A model generated the notes under the pieces. The model was not told the DNA's origin, searched no databases, and saw only the letters and a list, made by a program, of their open reading frames with translations. A stretch of 40,648 nucleotides of DNA. Source: Sulfurimonas sp. (GTDB taxonomy: Bacteria; Campylobacterota; Campylobacteria; Campylobacterales; Sulfurimonadaceae). The stretch spans positions 1-40,648 of the forward strand of contig VMSZ01000039.1 in NCBI GenBank assembly GCA_013791885.1, given 5' to 3'. Numbering within the stretch: the stretch's first letter is position 1; the number at the start of each line of letters is the position of its first letter. Below are positions 1 to 8,548 of the stretch, piece after piece. The position numbers were made by a program, and so were the translations under genes.

Positions 1-1
1 A

Positions 2-190
2 AAAGATGCTATAATAGACGAACAAGAGGGTTCAGACCACATAGTCAATGTTAAAAAGAAGATACCTGTCGTCATCAGATACATGACGGTGAGTGTTGAT
101 GGTGACAATCGTATCTTTTTTTATGATGACATTTATGGGTACGATGAACTTCAACGAGACTCTATAAAAGAGAACAGCTGGATGCTGTAA
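2..190 (+). CDS. L,D-transpeptidase (YcbB type), C-terminal end only
   Basis: Only the last 62 codons are present; the gene begins before the window. The frame is open from base 2 to the TAA at 188-190. The translated end contains a stretch reading VVIRYMTVSVDGDNRIFF followed by YDDIYGYD. This resembles the C-terminus of YcbB-type L,D-transpeptidases, which form 3-3 cross-links in peptidoglycan and end in a similar 'V-Y-L-T-x-x-V-D...D-I-Y-G-Y-D' block. The catalytic Cys lies upstream and cannot be seen. The next gene starts 25 bases downstream on the same strand and is also a cell-wall type protein. That matches the ycbB-ycbK order known in Gammaproteobacteria and supports the call. Confidence 0.7.
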   Translation, partial: KDAIIDEQEGSDHIVNVKKKIPVVIRYMTVSVDGDNRIFFYDDIYGYDELQRDSIKENSWML

Positions 191-215
191 AAAGTGTTAA
201 AAAGGGGAATTTATT

Positions 216-797
216 TTGCATGGACAGACAAAAATAATTACAAGAAGAGAGTTTTTAAAAACTTCTTCAGCCTTATGCCTCGGAGCTATTTTAATGCCCG
301 ATACCCTTTTTTCACAGGCTCTTATTCCTAATCCTTCTGCTGTAAACGACACTAAATCTCTCCAGTTTTTTAACATTAACACCAAAAAATATCTTGATGT
401 GACTTACTTTCAAAACGGCGCCTATATTGAGAAAGCACTTTGCGACATTAACGCTATTATGGCGGACAGAAGGTCGGGGAAAAGTACCGATATGGACATA
501 GCCTTGATTGATACGCTTCATACAATCCGCTCTCTTTCAGGGTCTAAAGAGCCCATAGATATTATATGCGGATACCGCTCACCCAAAACAAATTCAAAGC
601 TCAGCCGTTTAAAAAAAGGTGTTGCCAAACACAGCTACCATACACTCGGTCAAGCAGCAGATATTAGGATAGACGGAGTCTCTTTGTCCCATGCCCGTGA
701 AATTGCGAACTCTTTAAACGCAGGCGGCGTAGGGTATTACCCGCGTTCAGGATTTCTCCATGTAGATGTAGGTCCTGTACGGACATGGAGAGGATAA
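216..797 (+). CDS. YcbK-like DUF882 / M15-family peptidase-like protein, Tat-exported
   Basis: 193 residues from a TTG start at 216. The start is supported by an AAGGGGAA ribosome binding site at 202-209, and no in-frame ATG precedes the signal sequence. The N-terminus carries a twin-arginine motif (RREFLK, about residues 10-15) and a hydrophobic stretch, so export by the Tat system is likely. The C-terminal half has the DUF882/peptidase M15 zinc-ligand pattern: KHSYHTLGQAADIRI gives His and Asp, and GFLHVDVG gives the last His. The family is related to D-Ala-D-Ala carboxypeptidases and is usually assigned a role in peptidoglycan remodelling. It follows the L,D-transpeptidase gene by 25 bp and is probably co-transcribed. 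The substrate is inferred only. Confidence 0.85.
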   Translation: MHGQTKIITRREFLKTSSALCLGAILMPDTLFSQALIPNPSAVNDTKSLQFFNINTKKYLDVTYFQNGAYIEKALCDINAIMADRRSGKSTDMDIALIDTLHTIRSLSGSKEPIDIICGYRSPKTNSKLSRLKKGVAKHSYHTLGQAADIRIDGVSLSHAREIANSLNAGGVGYYPRSGFLHVDVGPVRTWRG

Positions 798-925
798 GCT
801 ACGGTTAGTTAGAAATTTTTATTTTTTCGTTAAGTAAAAGTTATTGTTTTCTATAATAGTTTTTTCCTTTTGTACAAGATTCTTAAATTTTAGTTACTTT
901 TTAAGAATAAAGCAAAAATGTTCAT

Positions 926-2209
926 TTAAATTTTTTTTATAATTTTTTTCAATATAAAAAATAAAATAAGAATAGACCCTAATATTCCAACTAAAACTTC
1001 TGTTCTTGTTAAAAACTCTATTTTAACATTATGCTCATTTGAAAACTCAGCTTTAGCAAACTCTATAATATCTTTAGAAACAGAGACAATTGTTAATAAA
1101 GTAAGTGCAGTTAAAACATATTGAACTATTCTATTCGCAGAAGTTTTCTCATTCGCTTCTACGGCGTTGTATACGTCATGAAATTTTTTTTCAGATTCTA
1201 AAAATGTTTCTTGTTGCATTTTAAACTTTTCTATTTCACGCTGAGATGTAACAAAATTATTAACATTTTCACTGAAAGAGAGCTCAGCTAGTTTATTTTT
1301 TTGTAAAAAATAACCATTGACTTTGTACATTTCAAATAAATCAGTTGATTTTATTTTAGAAATAGAATTTAAGTTAATTTCATACATTAAATCAGTATAT
1401 GTATATCCTGCAGTGTTGTAAACAACAATTTCATTCATTGTGTATGTATCAATATCTAAGAGATTTGAAAAATCATTTTGCAATGATTCTGTCTTCTCGG
1501 AATACCATAAAACAAAAGCCCAAAACAGACTGCCTTTAAAGCTCTTATGATTTGATTCAACATTGCATTCAATGTATCGAGTATCGTTGGAACTGTATTT
1601 TTTTTGAATAACAAGATAAGAATCTTCATTGGTGAGAAGTCTATGCACTCTAAGTAAATATGAATCTTGCATTTTTGAGAGATTTTTATTTTTATTATTT
1701 TCATTTTTTGCAAAAATATGAGGTATAAATTTATTTAAACCAAGGTCTTCTTCAGTGAGAGTTCCAAACTTATATGTATTAGAGAGCTGTAATATCCCCA
1801 GTTCTGACAAAATTTCATTTAATTTAAAGACTATTTTAAAAAGTTTTTCAGTATTGAGATTGGAGAACTGATCTATATCTTCATCAAATTTATCTACATT
1901 GTCATCGCGTAATTTAAAAAAGACTTCTGTAGATGTTATGCCATTTTTATGGATTTTTACAATAAAACTTTCTATTGCATATTTATTCTTGAAGTTATCA
2001 TCAATATTAAAATCATACCAATCGTCATTATTATTTTTTTGAATTGTGAACTTTAAATAGTCTATCCCATTATTGAATCTATTGAACCAATATGTTTGCA
2101 TTTCTAGTTCAATATTTTCAAATTTCTTTAAATTACTTTGGATGATGTGTTCATCAATATATTCTATTTTTCCACAAGTGAAGAAGACCCTATTCTCTAC
2201 TATATACAT
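926..2209 (-). CDS. hypothetical protein with coiled coil and C-terminal two-helix membrane anchor
   Basis: I do not recognise a family. The start is set at the ATG at 2209, which overlaps the TAA of the upstream GNAT gene (TAATG) and has an AAAGG ribosome binding site; a further in-frame ATG at 2251 lies inside the GNAT gene. The product is 427 residues, mostly polar and rich in Asn, Lys and Asp. A charged helical stretch (about residues 320-365) precedes two hydrophobic helices near 367-385 and 405-423, ending in a Lys-rich tail. A long soluble domain, then a helix, then two terminal membrane helices recalls CorA-like topology, but no GMN-type motif is visible. The DNA is clearly more AT-rich than the DUF2156 gene upstream, which suggests acquisition together with the GNAT gene. 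Confidence 0.75.
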   Translation of the reverse strand: MYIVENRVFFTCGKIEYIDEHIIQSNLKKFENIELEMQTYWFNRFNNGIDYLKFTIQKNNNDDWYDFNIDDNFKNKYAIESFIVKIHKNGITSTEVFFKLRDDNVDKFDEDIDQFSNLNTEKLFKIVFKLNEILSELGILQLSNTYKFGTLTEEDLGLNKFIPHIFAKNENNKNKNLSKMQDSYLLRVHRLLTNEDSYLVIQKKYSSNDTRYIECNVESNHKSFKGSLFWAFVLWYSEKTESLQNDFSNLLDIDTYTMNEIVVYNTAGYTYTDLMYEINLNSISKIKSTDLFEMYKVNGYFLQKNKLAELSFSENVNNFVTSQREIEKFKMQQETFLESEKKFHDVYNAVEANEKTSANRIVQYVLTALTLLTIVSVSKDIIEFAKAEFSNEHNVKIEFLTRTEVLVGILGSILILFFILKKIIKKI

Positions 2210-2664
2210 TATAAACCTTTTGTTTGTTTTGTCATTCTTAGTGCGCTGCATCCATCAGGATAATAGTTTTCCAACTCTTTCCAAATAGAATATCCCATAT
2301 TTTTATATCTTCTGTGCAAAGCTTTATTGTCTTTTCTTATCTCTAATATAATAGTATTTAAGTGCAAGTTCTTAGATGTAGTTTCAATTATATTAAATAG
2401 CGTTTTTGCAGCATCAGTACTTTGATACTCTTTTAAAACAGCCAAAGAATTAAACCATATAGCTTTTCTATTGATAATTATACCCAGTGAATATCCTACA
2501 GGCATATTTTTTTCATTACAGTAAACGTATAGATAGGTGGATTTTTTACTTAATAGTTTATTAATTTCTTTTAAACTAAGTCCACAGTAAATAGAGTCAT
2601 CAAACATTGCTTTTTCTATTGCATAAATTGCTTCAGCATCATTTTTAGTAGCTAATCTAATCAT
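2209..2664 (-). CDS. GNAT-family N-acetyltransferase
   Basis: 151 residues with a RimI-like arrangement: an N-terminal MIRLATKNDAEAIYAIE strand-helix, a central region with 'GYSLGIIINRKAIWFNSLAV', and the typical C-terminal 'LEIRKDNKALHRRYKNMGY' block. The last two are where GNAT enzymes bind acetyl-CoA and end their fold. The acetyl-CoA loop, normally R/Q-x-x-G-x-G/A, is degenerate here (EYQSTDAA), so activity is uncertain. It lies 11 bp after the DUF2156 gene and its stop codon overlaps the next start, so the three minus-strand genes look like one operon. The substrate is unknown. Close coupling to the membrane protein suggests the two act together. Confidence 0.8.
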   Translation of the reverse strand: MIRLATKNDAEAIYAIEKAMFDDSIYCGLSLKEINKLLSKKSTYLYVYCNEKNMPVGYSLGIIINRKAIWFNSLAVLKEYQSTDAAKTLFNIIETTSKNLHLNTIILEIRKDNKALHRRYKNMGYSIWKELENYYPDGCSALRMTKQTKGL

Positions 2665-2675
2665 TTATTTCAACC

Positions 2676-3656
2676 TTATTTTTGGTAAATGGTATACTTT
2701 GGAACAAGTTTAAACGGACGGTAGGACATTTTCACTTTACGAAGATTTTCAAATCCCATGTCATCGCCGACATTGATGTAGGTAACCCCATAATGCTCTT
2801 TGAGCATTTTAGAAAATTCTCGGAAAATATACTGAGCGCATCCAAGTACCTCAAAGTCAGTTTTTTCTATGATAACAGTGGCAGTTGTCTCGTTAATTCT
2901 CTCACCTGCCGTAAAGCCTTTAAGCTCACCGTTAATGTAAATAACAAGCCCGATAAGACCGAGTGCATCAAAATGTTTGAGCATTTGCTTGATTGCAGAG
3001 CGCTCTTGGTGAATTCCCTCTAAAAAAACTTCCGCTTCTTCTTTTGGCATATATCGCACTCTGTCAGAAACCCATTTGTTAAAAAGTCCCATAATCTCAT
3101 CTTTATGTTTTGCGCTCTCAAGCGGCTCAATAGTATGGTCCGAGTAAGATTTTGTAAATTTGTTTATCTCCGTGCGTTTAGTATGGTAGCTGTTTCCGCG
3201 CAACTCAATCAAGCTCTCTACCGAATAAATGTAATCAACAAGTTTTTTCTCAACGATGTAATGCTCAAGCATCTCAAACATACTTTCCGCTTCGTCAGCC
3301 GACTGCACAAACTCGTTTATCATATCTCCATGCACATAATCAATACGCGCATAGTAAGGAGAAGAGTTGTTTGCGTTCATAATTTCAAAACATCTTATGA
3401 TTGCATCGGTTACATATTTTTTCTTTCCCAAAGGAGGCAACAGCATTGTGAGCTCTCCGCCAGTCATAACAAAAAGACAAAAACATTTATTTATAATGGC
3501 ATAAAATCCGCTGCTATTGGCAAGCCAGATGTAATTTGCGGCAAAAGTGTAATCACTGAGGTCAGTGTTGAGTTTTGTAAGGTGCTTCTCCATAATAGGT
3601 TTTGAGTCAAGTGTAAAAGGCTTGAGTATCTGTTTTTTTACGGTGAGATTAGCCAT
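2676..3656 (-). CDS. DUF2156 domain protein (lysyltransferase-C-like / GNAT fold)
   Basis: 326 residues with an AAAGGA ribosome binding site just upstream of the ATG. The sequence has the features I associate with DUF2156, the double-GNAT fold also found in the C-terminal part of MprF-type phosphatidylglycerol lysyltransferases. These are an N-terminal 'DYTFAANYIWLANS' region, 'PPLGKKKYVTDAI' in the middle, and a C-terminal 'YINVGDDMGFENLRKVKMSY' block ending near 'PFKLVPKYTIY'. Stand-alone members of this length are common in Campylobacterota and are annotated without defined function. No membrane segment is obvious, unlike full MprF. It is the first gene of the minus-strand group and has normal base composition compared with the AT-rich genes after it. 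Confidence 0.8.
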   Translation of the reverse strand: MANLTVKKQILKPFTLDSKPIMEKHLTKLNTDLSDYTFAANYIWLANSSGFYAIINKCFCLFVMTGGELTMLLPPLGKKKYVTDAIIRCFEIMNANNSSPYYARIDYVHGDMINEFVQSADEAESMFEMLEHYIVEKKLVDYIYSVESLIELRGNSYHTKRTEINKFTKSYSDHTIEPLESAKHKDEIMGLFNKWVSDRVRYMPKEEAEVFLEGIHQERSAIKQMLKHFDALGLIGLVIYINGELKGFTAGERINETTATVIIEKTDFEVLGCAQYIFREFSKMLKEHYGVTYINVGDDMGFENLRKVKMSYRPFKLVPKYTIYQK

Positions 3657-3809
3657 TTGAATCCTTTAGTTGCGTGAATATAAATGAAATAATACATCCT
3701 TTTGTAAATTTTACAGCAGGAATTTTTAAAGAACTTTTAGTTTCGTTATTGATGCAAATGAGCTATGAAAATGTTACTGTTAAGATGTTGTTTTTTGGAA
3801 AAAATAAAT

Positions 3810-3837
3810 GTTGCACCTTGATAAAAGAAGGTGCAAC
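3810..3837 (-). terminator. Rho-independent terminator of the exported-peptide gene
   Basis: A perfect 10-bp stem, GTTGCACCTT (3810-3819) against AAGGTGCAAC (3828-3837), encloses an 8-nt loop. On the minus strand it is followed by a T-rich run (ATTTATTTTTT). It lies 32 bp after the stop codon of the small gene at 3870-4004. No T-run follows on the plus strand, so it acts for the minus strand only. Confidence 0.85.
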
Positions 3838-3869
3838 AATAAGGGGGAGGGAGTAGTTTAGAGGAAGTC

Positions 3870-4004
3870 TTAGAATACCATATCTAAATGTGGAGAATCC
3901 GCAGGAATATTAATACCAGCATCTTCATATACTGCCATATGGTGTGCAAATGCACTTGAAGCTAAAGCTGCTGCTAGTAACGCTATTGTAAGTAATTTTT
4001 TCAT
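3870..4004 (-). CDS. 44-residue exported peptide
   Basis: The start at 4004 is chosen because an AAGGAAAC ribosome binding site sits just before it and a clean Sec signal peptide begins there. The signal is MKK, a Leu/Ala-rich core, then ASSAFA with cleavage before HH. The longer frame upstream has no signal and no Shine-Dalgarno sequence. The mature peptide would be only 24 residues, beginning with His-His and containing 'AGINIPADSPHLDMVF', which is acidic and has a third His. I do not recognise a family. The His pair and acidic residues could bind metal, but that is a guess. It is monocistronic: it has its own terminator, and the neighbours are separate. Confidence 0.75.
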   Translation of the reverse strand: MKKLLTIALLAAALASSAFAHHMAVYEDAGINIPADSPHLDMVF

Positions 4005-4172
4005 TTTGTTTCCTTGTTTTGAAGTGTGGTATTGTAACGGTAGAATGTTAGCCCAGTGTAAGTTGTCATGAAGCTGTGCAAATAGAAACATTTTAATTTT
4101 TGTAATGCGTTTAGGTGCTAAAATAGCGTTAGAAGTTACGAGCTTAGTATTTCTTATGAGTGTAGAGGAAGG

Positions 4173-5390
4173 ATGATGTTTATTGTGAGATTAGTTCTAC
4201 CGCTGGGTTTAATGGGTTCATTAGTCTTGAACGCGGCAGAGTTGGAGAGTTTACTTGGCAGTGAAAAACAAGATGTGCAGAAATATAAACAAACGCTGCT
4301 TGAGACAACATATGAAAAGCAGAAATACAGTTGGATAAATCCTCTGGGTGTGGCTCTGGAATATAACACAAATGAGTCTGCACAGTCAAACGCAGTCGGT
4401 GAGAGCAAGAGTGCCTATGTAAATTTCAATCAGGATGTTTTTCGCTCCGGTGGAATTTACTACAGTATGGACTATGCCCAAAGCCAAAAAAACTATAGTC
4501 AGATTTCTTTAGATGAAGAAAACGCAGCCCTGAGCCAAGAGATTTATCAGACACTGCTGAGTATGTCGCGTTATGACAAACAGATAAAACAGAGTGAATT
4601 AAAAATCGACAATTATGAAATAGAAATTTTTCTCAAACGCCAACAATATGAAGCCGGAGATGTAGATATCACACTTCTTAATAATGCGCTTATGAACCGC
4701 AACCAAGAGTTAAAAAATTTAATGAGCTTGAAAACTTTGCTCAAAAACAGCAGAATAAATTTGGCAAAAATGAGTGACCTCAAAGAAGAAGAAATACCCC
4801 TACCGCGTTTCACTCTTGTAGATGAGGCTGCGTTTTTAGAGTACAACTACAACATTGACAAGCAGGCAAAACAGGCCTTAGTTTTAAATGATCAGTATAA
4901 AATTACCCATTCAAATTATTTGCCTAAAGTCAGTCTAAATGCTCAGTACGGAATTACAGAATACGACAATAATGACTTGAGAGTGAATTATGACGGCGAT
5001 TACTACAGTGCGGGTTTAAAAGTGAGTATGCCGCTTGATTTTAATCGTGGGGCAACGGTGGAAGAAGCAAAGATTACTTACCTTAAAAGCCAGGCAGAAA
5101 TGCTGGAGCAAAAAAGAGAACAAAATGCGTATTACAAACAAATTCTTAGTAATATTGAGAGTTTTGAGGAATACATAAAACTGACGCAAAAGAATCTTGT
5201 ACTGTATAAAGAACTGCTTGATGTGACAAGCAAGGCAGTAAACGCAGGCTACAAAGCAGGGTATGATTTAAAAACGCTGCAAAACACAAACGCAATAGAC
5301 GAGTATGAGATAAGCATTAATGAAATAAACATTCAACTGGAGTTGGTAAAACTTCACTTTATAGTAAGAGAGGGCGGTTATGAGAAGTAA
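4173..5390 (+). CDS. TolC-family outer-membrane efflux protein
   Basis: About 405 residues, the length of a single OEP/TolC protomer. A signal peptide (FIVRLVLPLGLMGSLVLNAAE) is followed by long amphipathic coiled-coil stretches in two repeats and Tyr/Asn-rich strands that would form the outer-membrane barrel ('YNTNESAQSNAV...AYVNFNQD' and 'DYYSAGLKVSMPLDF'). Two ATGs occur in tandem at 4173 and 4176. The GAGGAAGG element at 4165-4172 is better spaced for 4176, so the true start may be one codon later. It overlaps the adaptor gene by 11 bp and heads a four-gene operon. It should form the outer-membrane exit duct of the tripartite exporter; the substrate is unknown. Confidence 0.9.
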   Translation: MMFIVRLVLPLGLMGSLVLNAAELESLLGSEKQDVQKYKQTLLETTYEKQKYSWINPLGVALEYNTNESAQSNAVGESKSAYVNFNQDVFRSGGIYYSMDYAQSQKNYSQISLDEENAALSQEIYQTLLSMSRYDKQIKQSELKIDNYEIEIFLKRQQYEAGDVDITLLNNALMNRNQELKNLMSLKTLLKNSRINLAKMSDLKEEEIPLPRFTLVDEAAFLEYNYNIDKQAKQALVLNDQYKITHSNYLPKVSLNAQYGITEYDNNDLRVNYDGDYYSAGLKVSMPLDFNRGATVEEAKITYLKSQAEMLEQKREQNAYYKQILSNIESFEEYIKLTQKNLVLYKELLDVTSKAVNAGYKAGYDLKTLQNTNAIDEYEISINEINIQLELVKLHFIVREGGYEK

Positions 5391-6573
5391 TGAAACGCAA
5401 GGCGATGAGATTAAAAAAACATTGGATATAGAGAGTTCTAAAAAAAGTAAAAAAACTTGGATTTGGTATGTGTTACTCCTCTTTTTACTTTTAGCCGGAG
5501 CTGTCTATTATGTAATGTTTCAAAAGAGCCATGAACCGGTGAAATATATAACAGACACAATTAAAAAAACCGACTTACTCATCAGTGTATCTGCAACGGG
5601 AAATATAGAACCGACGAACACCGTCGATGTGGGTATTGAAGTCTCCGGAACTATTTTGAATGTCTATGCAGATTTCAACCAGCATGTTAAAAAAGGCGAA
5701 GTACTTATTCGTCTCGATACTACGAAACTTGAATCCAAAGTTGTAAACGCAAGAGCTGCTCTGCTTGTTGCAAAGGCAAATCTTTCAGAACGCAAAGTCG
5801 CTTTGGATGATGCAAAAAATGAGCTTGAACGCGGAATAAAAATGTACAACTCAACACACAAAAACTACCCTTCAGACAAAGAAATGGATGCTCTTCGAAA
5901 TAATCACGCCAAAGCTATTGCAAGCTATAAAGCTTCAGAGGCCGGGGTAACACAGGCAGATGCCCAACTCAAATCTAATGAGGACGATTTGAAAAAAGCG
6001 CTTGTACAATCACCAATAAACGGCGTAGTCCTGGATAGAAAAGTTGAAGCGGGGCAGAGCGTTGTTGCTGCTATGACAATTCCTGTTTTGTTTACTTTAG
6101 CAGAAGACTTAACAAAAATGAAAGTTGTTTTGGGTGTTGATGAGGCAGATATCGGTCAAGTCAAAGAGGGTCAAAAAGTAGAATTTTCGGTGGACGCTTA
6201 CCCTGAAAAAACATTTCACGGAATCATAACGCAGGTGAGGTTTAATTCGGTCATTCTTAACGGTGTCGTGACGTATGAAACAGTGGTTGAGGTAAATAAT
6301 GAAGAGTTGCTGCTTAGACCCGGGATGACCGCAAGCGCGGAGATCATCACAGATGTGATTCAAGATACTTTTGTTGTCCCAAACGCAGCACTGCGTTTTA
6401 GCTTGGAAAATAATGAAAGCGTAAAGGGTGATAAAATCTGGATTTTGCAAAACAGCGTTCCAAAAGCAGTAGCGGTGAAATCTTCTAAAACTAACGGCAT
6501 TGTTACTTCTGTAAGCGCAGAGGGCTTGCAAGAAAATATGCAGGTCATCATTAATAAAGAAACGAAGAAATAG
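5380..6573 (+). CDS. macA: MacA/HlyD-family periplasmic adaptor (RND-MFP)
   Basis: 397 residues. A short charged cytoplasmic tail precedes one membrane helix (about residues 28-48, 'TWIWYVLLLFLLLAGAVYYV'). Then come a split biotinyl-lipoyl domain ('VSATGNIEPTNTVDVGIEVSG', completed by 'VQSPINGVVLDRKVEAGQSV'), an alpha-hairpin of about 85 residues between the halves, and a beta-barrel region with 'LRPGMTASAEI', the usual end of the MFP core. It overlaps the TolC-like gene by 11 bp, and the ATPase gene starts 2 bp after it. The adaptor would bridge the inner-membrane MacB-type permease to the outer-membrane channel. The name macA reflects family and operon order; a different substrate from E. 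coli MacA is possible. Confidence 0.9.
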   Translation: MRSNETQGDEIKKTLDIESSKKSKKTWIWYVLLLFLLLAGAVYYVMFQKSHEPVKYITDTIKKTDLLISVSATGNIEPTNTVDVGIEVSGTILNVYADFNQHVKKGEVLIRLDTTKLESKVVNARAALLVAKANLSERKVALDDAKNELERGIKMYNSTHKNYPSDKEMDALRNNHAKAIASYKASEAGVTQADAQLKSNEDDLKKALVQSPINGVVLDRKVEAGQSVVAAMTIPVLFTLAEDLTKMKVVLGVDEADIGQVKEGQKVEFSVDAYPEKTFHGIITQVRFNSVILNGVVTYETVVEVNNEELLLRPGMTASAEIITDVIQDTFVVPNAALRFSLENNESVKGDKIWILQNSVPKAVAVKSSKTNGIVTSVSAEGLQENMQVIINKETKK

Positions 6574-6574
6574 T

Positions 6575-7282
6575 ATGTCAAACGCAACTCCCTTCATTGA
6601 ATTAAAAAAAGTCGTAAAAGTATACGGGCAGGGTGAGGCTCAGTCTTACGCACTTAAAGGAGTTGACCTTAACATTGCACAGGGTGAATTTGTTGCCATT
6701 ATGGGCCCGAGCGGTTCGGGGAAGTCTACCTGCATGAACATCATCGGATGTTTAGACAATCCAAGCAGCGGAGCCTTCTTTTTTGAAGGTATCAATGTTA
6801 CTGAACTCAGCCGTAAACAACAGGCCTTGCTGCGACGTAATTATCTGGGTTTTATTTTTCAGGGTTTTAATCTTTTAGGAAGAACTTCAGCTCTTGAAAA
6901 CATAGAACTGCCTCTTGTCTATAAAGGGGTTCCCTCAAAAGAGAGAAAAGCATTAGCTATGGATGCTCTTGAAAAAGTCGGTTTGACAGATGTCGCCAAG
7001 CATACTCCGGCTGAACTCTCAGGAGGACAACAGCAGCGTGTTGCGATTGCCAGAGCCATTGTTACAAGTCCTTTAGTTTTGTTGGCAGATGAGCCTACGG
7101 GAAATCTCGACAGTGAGAAAAGTAAAGAAATTATGGAACTGCTGCAAAAATTTAACAAAGAGCAGGGTATTACCGTCATAATGGTTACACATGAGGAAGA
7201 TATGGCAAAATATGCAGACAGAGTTATCCGTTTTAAAGATGGCTTGATTGAAACACAAGCTTCTCAAAGAGAGGATTACTAA
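6575..7282 (+). CDS. MacB/LolD-type ABC transporter ATPase
   Basis: 235 residues, a stand-alone nucleotide-binding domain. Visible motifs are Walker A GPSGSGKST (44-52), Q-loop FIFQGFNLL (about 93-101), the signature LSGGQQQR (148-155), Walker B VLLADEP (168-174) and a switch His in 'VMVTHEEDMAKYAD'. The 'GFIFQ.FNLL' and 'IELPLVYKGV' sequences are typical of the MacB/LolD/FtsE group of mechanotransmission (type VII) ABC systems. It starts 2 bp after the adaptor gene, and its stop overlaps the permease start. In E. coli MacB this domain is fused to the permease; here the two are separate genes. Confidence 0.95.
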   Translation: MSNATPFIELKKVVKVYGQGEAQSYALKGVDLNIAQGEFVAIMGPSGSGKSTCMNIIGCLDNPSSGAFFFEGINVTELSRKQQALLRRNYLGFIFQGFNLLGRTSALENIELPLVYKGVPSKERKALAMDALEKVGLTDVAKHTPAELSGGQQQRVAIARAIVTSPLVLLADEPTGNLDSEKSKEIMELLQKFNKEQGITVIMVTHEEDMAKYADRVIRFKDGLIETQASQREDY

Positions 7283-8493
7283 TGTATTTGAATGCTTTTC
7301 TTCTTGCTATTCGGGCAATTAAACGCAATATTATGCGCTCTATTTTGACGGTTCTTGGAATTGTGATTGGAGTCGCTTCGGTCATTGCTATGGTCATGCT
7401 CGGCGATGGGACAACGGCTTACGTCACCCAAAATATCTCTAAACTTGGAAGTAATATGCTGATTGTCCTGCCAGGGCAGGACAGACATGGGCCTTCAAGT
7501 CAGTCTCTTACTGCACCGCTGTTCAAGATGAGCGATGTAGAAGCGATTAAACGCGAAATTTACGGGATTAGAGCTGTTGCTCCGGTGACTTCTAAAGGAG
7601 TAAACGCAGTCTATGGAAATAAAAATTACTCTACTTCCATTAATGGGAGCAATAATGAATATTTTATTGTAAAAGATTGGGGCTTTTCAGATGGAAGAAA
7701 TTTTTACCAAAATGAGCTGAAGTCCGGAAAAGCGGTTTGTGTTATTGGCGAAACTATACAAAAAGAACTCTTTGGTGATGAAAACAGCTTAGGTCAAAAA
7801 ATTCGTTTAGAAAAATTTTCTTGTCAGGTCATCGGCGTACTCAATCCTAAAGGTGCTTCTAACTTTGGAACCGACCAGGACAGCATCATAATTGTGCCTC
7901 TTAAAATGTTTCAAAGACGCATAAGCGGAACGCAGGACATAACTATGATGCAAGTCTCGGCAAACGATAATGTCTCTACTACTCAAGTTAAAGAAGAGTT
8001 GATAAGACTTTTTAAAGAGCGTCGCAATATACGACAGGGAGTAGAAGACGATTTTTATGTGCGGGATATGAAAGATATCATTGCAACAGTAAGCTCAACG
8101 ACAAATATGCTCACACTTCTGCTCGGGGCAGTCGCGGCCATAAGCCTTCTTGTGGGTGGAATCGGTATTATGAACATCATGTTGGTTTCAGTCACGGAGA
8201 GAACGCGTGAGATAGGCATACGTTTGGCTATCGGTGCTTTAGAGAGAGAAGTTTTATTGCAGTTTTTGATTGAAGCCATCGTACTTTCGTCTATGGGCGG
8301 AATCATAGGTATTGCCCTAGGCATAGGTATAGCTGCGGTTGCTACCGTGATGTTTGAAATCCCTTTTATTTTTAACCAAAACATTATCTTCATTGCGTTT
8401 TTATTTTCCACGCTTGTGGGCATTGTTTTTGGCTATTTTCCGGCGAAAAAAGCGGCGAAACTTGACCCGATTGAAGCCTTGAGACATGAATAA
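7282..8493 (+). CDS. macB: MacB-type ABC permease (FtsX-like)
   Basis: 403 residues with the four-helix MacB/FtsX layout. The first membrane helix is at about 15-40 ('SILTVLGIVIGVASVIAMVMLG'), followed by a large periplasmic domain to about 270. Three C-terminal helices follow, beginning at 'LTLLLGAVAAISLLVGGIGI'. The family hallmarks 'VSVTERTREIGIRLAIGA' and the C-terminal 'FPAKKAAKLDPIEALRHE' are intact. It is the last gene of the TolC-MacA-ATPase-permease operon and should turn ATP hydrolysis in the cytoplasm into movement of the periplasmic domain. Substrates in this group include peptides, lipoproteins, macrolides and siderophores. Nothing in the sequence decides among these. Confidence 0.93.
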   Translation: MYLNAFLLAIRAIKRNIMRSILTVLGIVIGVASVIAMVMLGDGTTAYVTQNISKLGSNMLIVLPGQDRHGPSSQSLTAPLFKMSDVEAIKREIYGIRAVAPVTSKGVNAVYGNKNYSTSINGSNNEYFIVKDWGFSDGRNFYQNELKSGKAVCVIGETIQKELFGDENSLGQKIRLEKFSCQVIGVLNPKGASNFGTDQDSIIIVPLKMFQRRISGTQDITMMQVSANDNVSTTQVKEELIRLFKERRNIRQGVEDDFYVRDMKDIIATVSSTTNMLTLLLGAVAAISLLVGGIGIMNIMLVSVTERTREIGIRLAIGALEREVLLQFLIEAIVLSSMGGIIGIALGIGIAAVATVMFEIPFIFNQNIIFIAFLFSTLVGIVFGYFPAKKAAKLDPIEALRHE

Positions 8494-8536
8494 ACTCAGC
8501 CAGGCAAAATAGATTGGTTTTTTTAAAGAAAGAGCC

Positions 8537-8542
8537 TATAAT
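8537..8542 (+). promoter_or_regulatory. -10 box of a probable leaderless promoter
   Basis: A perfect TATAAT is followed by exactly 7 nt (TTGCGCT) and then the ATG at 8549. There is no Shine-Dalgarno sequence. Transcription would begin at or next to the A of the start codon. Confidence 0.55.
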
Positions 8543-8548
8543 TGCGCT

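Noticed and set aside
3674-3856. 60-codon open frame on the plus strand between the DUF2156 gene and the small peptide gene
   Set aside because: It runs through the terminator hairpin of the opposite strand and has no ribosome binding site or recognisable protein pattern.
8055-8423. 122-codon open frame opposite the MacB permease
   Set aside because: Antisense shadow; composition follows the permease codons and there is no start context.
8496-8528. Possible terminator after the MacB permease (CCAG...TTGG followed by a T-run)
   Set aside because: The stem is only about 4 bp with a wobble pair, too weak to call despite the following T-run.
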